Shown here piece after piece: positions 63,702 to 64,000 of a stretch of DNA of 64,000 nt; position 1 is the stretch's first letter, and each line of letters starts with the position of its first letter. The stretch lies in assembly GCF_009193295.2 (NCBI RefSeq), contig NZ_CP059973.1, positions 4,526,001 to 4,590,000 of the forward strand, written 5' to 3'. Both the position numbers and the translations under genes were made by a program. The notes under the pieces were generated by a model that saw nothing but the letters and a program-made list of their open reading frames with translations, did no database searches and had not been told where the DNA came from. Source of the DNA: Bacteroides luhongzhouii (GTDB lineage: Bacteria; Bacteroidota; Bacteroidia; Bacteroidales; Bacteroidaceae).

Positions 63702-63995
63702 TTCACCACGAATTACACGGATTTTCACAGATTAAATAGTTTTCTATAGGTTGGATATAGTACATTCATCCGCATAGATTCCCCTTCTTCCAAAAAGAAG
63801 GGGGCTGGAGGGCAGAGTGATAAACACGGCAATTAACTGGTTCACAATTGTATATAAATTTATGTATTCACTTACCACCTCCCTCTACAAATACTCCTCC
63901 TTCTTGAAGGAGGAGTATTTAGTTACTATCGGCTTTTCCCTCCAATCATGTGGAATATAGATTAATCTGTGGAAATCTGTGCAATCTGTGGTGAA
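63702..63995. repeat. Composite dispersed repeat at the window end
   Basis: The gene-free end of the window. The outer arms TTCACCACGAATTACACGG...CACAGATTAA (63702-63735) and its approximate reverse complement (63961-63995) match the element at 26047-26141. Inside are CCCCTTCTT/AAGAAGGGG (63781-63803) and a perfect 15-base stem AAATACTCCTCCTTC/GAAGGAGGAGTATTT (63889-63920) with a two-base loop. The nested inverted repeats suggest a non-autonomous interspersed element. No coding frame is supported. Confidence 0.65.
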
Positions 63996-64000
63996 TTTTC

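Overview
The window is chromosomal DNA of a Bacteroides species of the gut B. thetaiotaomicron/ovatus/fragilis type. The basis is the Bacteroides -7 box (TAnnTTTG) ahead of many genes, Mfa-type fimbrial operons, a UpxY-led capsular polysaccharide locus, an Rnf operon headed by rseC, and many lipoprotein and SLBB export proteins. Species level cannot be settled by reading alone.

Layout. 1-12.2 kb is housekeeping: the 5' part of pheT, dnaB, divergent ispE, galE, and the operon rseC-rnfB-C-D-G-E-A (minus strand). 12.4-21.9 kb is a six-gene fimbrial operon on the minus strand: a DUF3575 barrel, a DUF3868/OmpA-like protein, an Mfa1-like major subunit, an Mfa2-like anchor, and two further lipoprotein subunits. 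22.0-26.9 kb is an accessory cassette: a small frameshifted gene, a VirE-N/primase-like protein, a DUF3987 ATPase, DUF4248, an HU-HIG DNA-binding protein, a 35-residue smalltalk peptide and an N-acetylmuramoyl-L-alanine amidase, with unusual palindromes and a hairpin-rich segment. 27.1-51.4 kb is one capsule locus on the minus strand. It starts with upxY, wza, wzz, the initiating sugar transferase, wzx flippase and a pyruvyl transferase. It then runs through a short-chain dehydrogenase, acyltransferases, a ThDP enzyme, wzy and a UbiA/HAD/SMR/epimerase block to four glycosyltransferase genes, one of them split. 51.6-58.2 kb returns to core genes (a DUF3078 protein, pyrG, yidC, a MATE transporter). 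58.3-63.7 kb is a second surface operon with two fimbrillin lipoproteins flanking a fimbrillin-LRR-BACON-M64 metallopeptidase chimera. The window ends in a composite repeat related to one at 26.1 kb.

How the parts work together. The capsule genes describe a Wzx/Wzy-type pathway: UpxY keeps RNA polymerase in the long operon, the sugar transferase loads the first sugar on undecaprenyl phosphate, glycosyltransferases and modifying enzymes build the repeat unit, Wzx flips it, Wzy polymerises it, and Wzz/Wza set length and export it. Inside the locus, UbiA + HAD phosphatase + SMR flippase + epimerase + a GT-C-like membrane protein look like a polyprenyl-phosphate pentose donor pathway similar to the mycobacterial arabinan route. 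This is the most novel metabolic prediction here.

A recurring oddity is that three genes (22.2, 27.7 and 37.1 kb) are each split at a six-base homopolymer in a way that one extra base would repair. This suggests phase variation, programmed -1 frameshifting, recent decay or homopolymer miscalls; the sequence alone cannot separate these.
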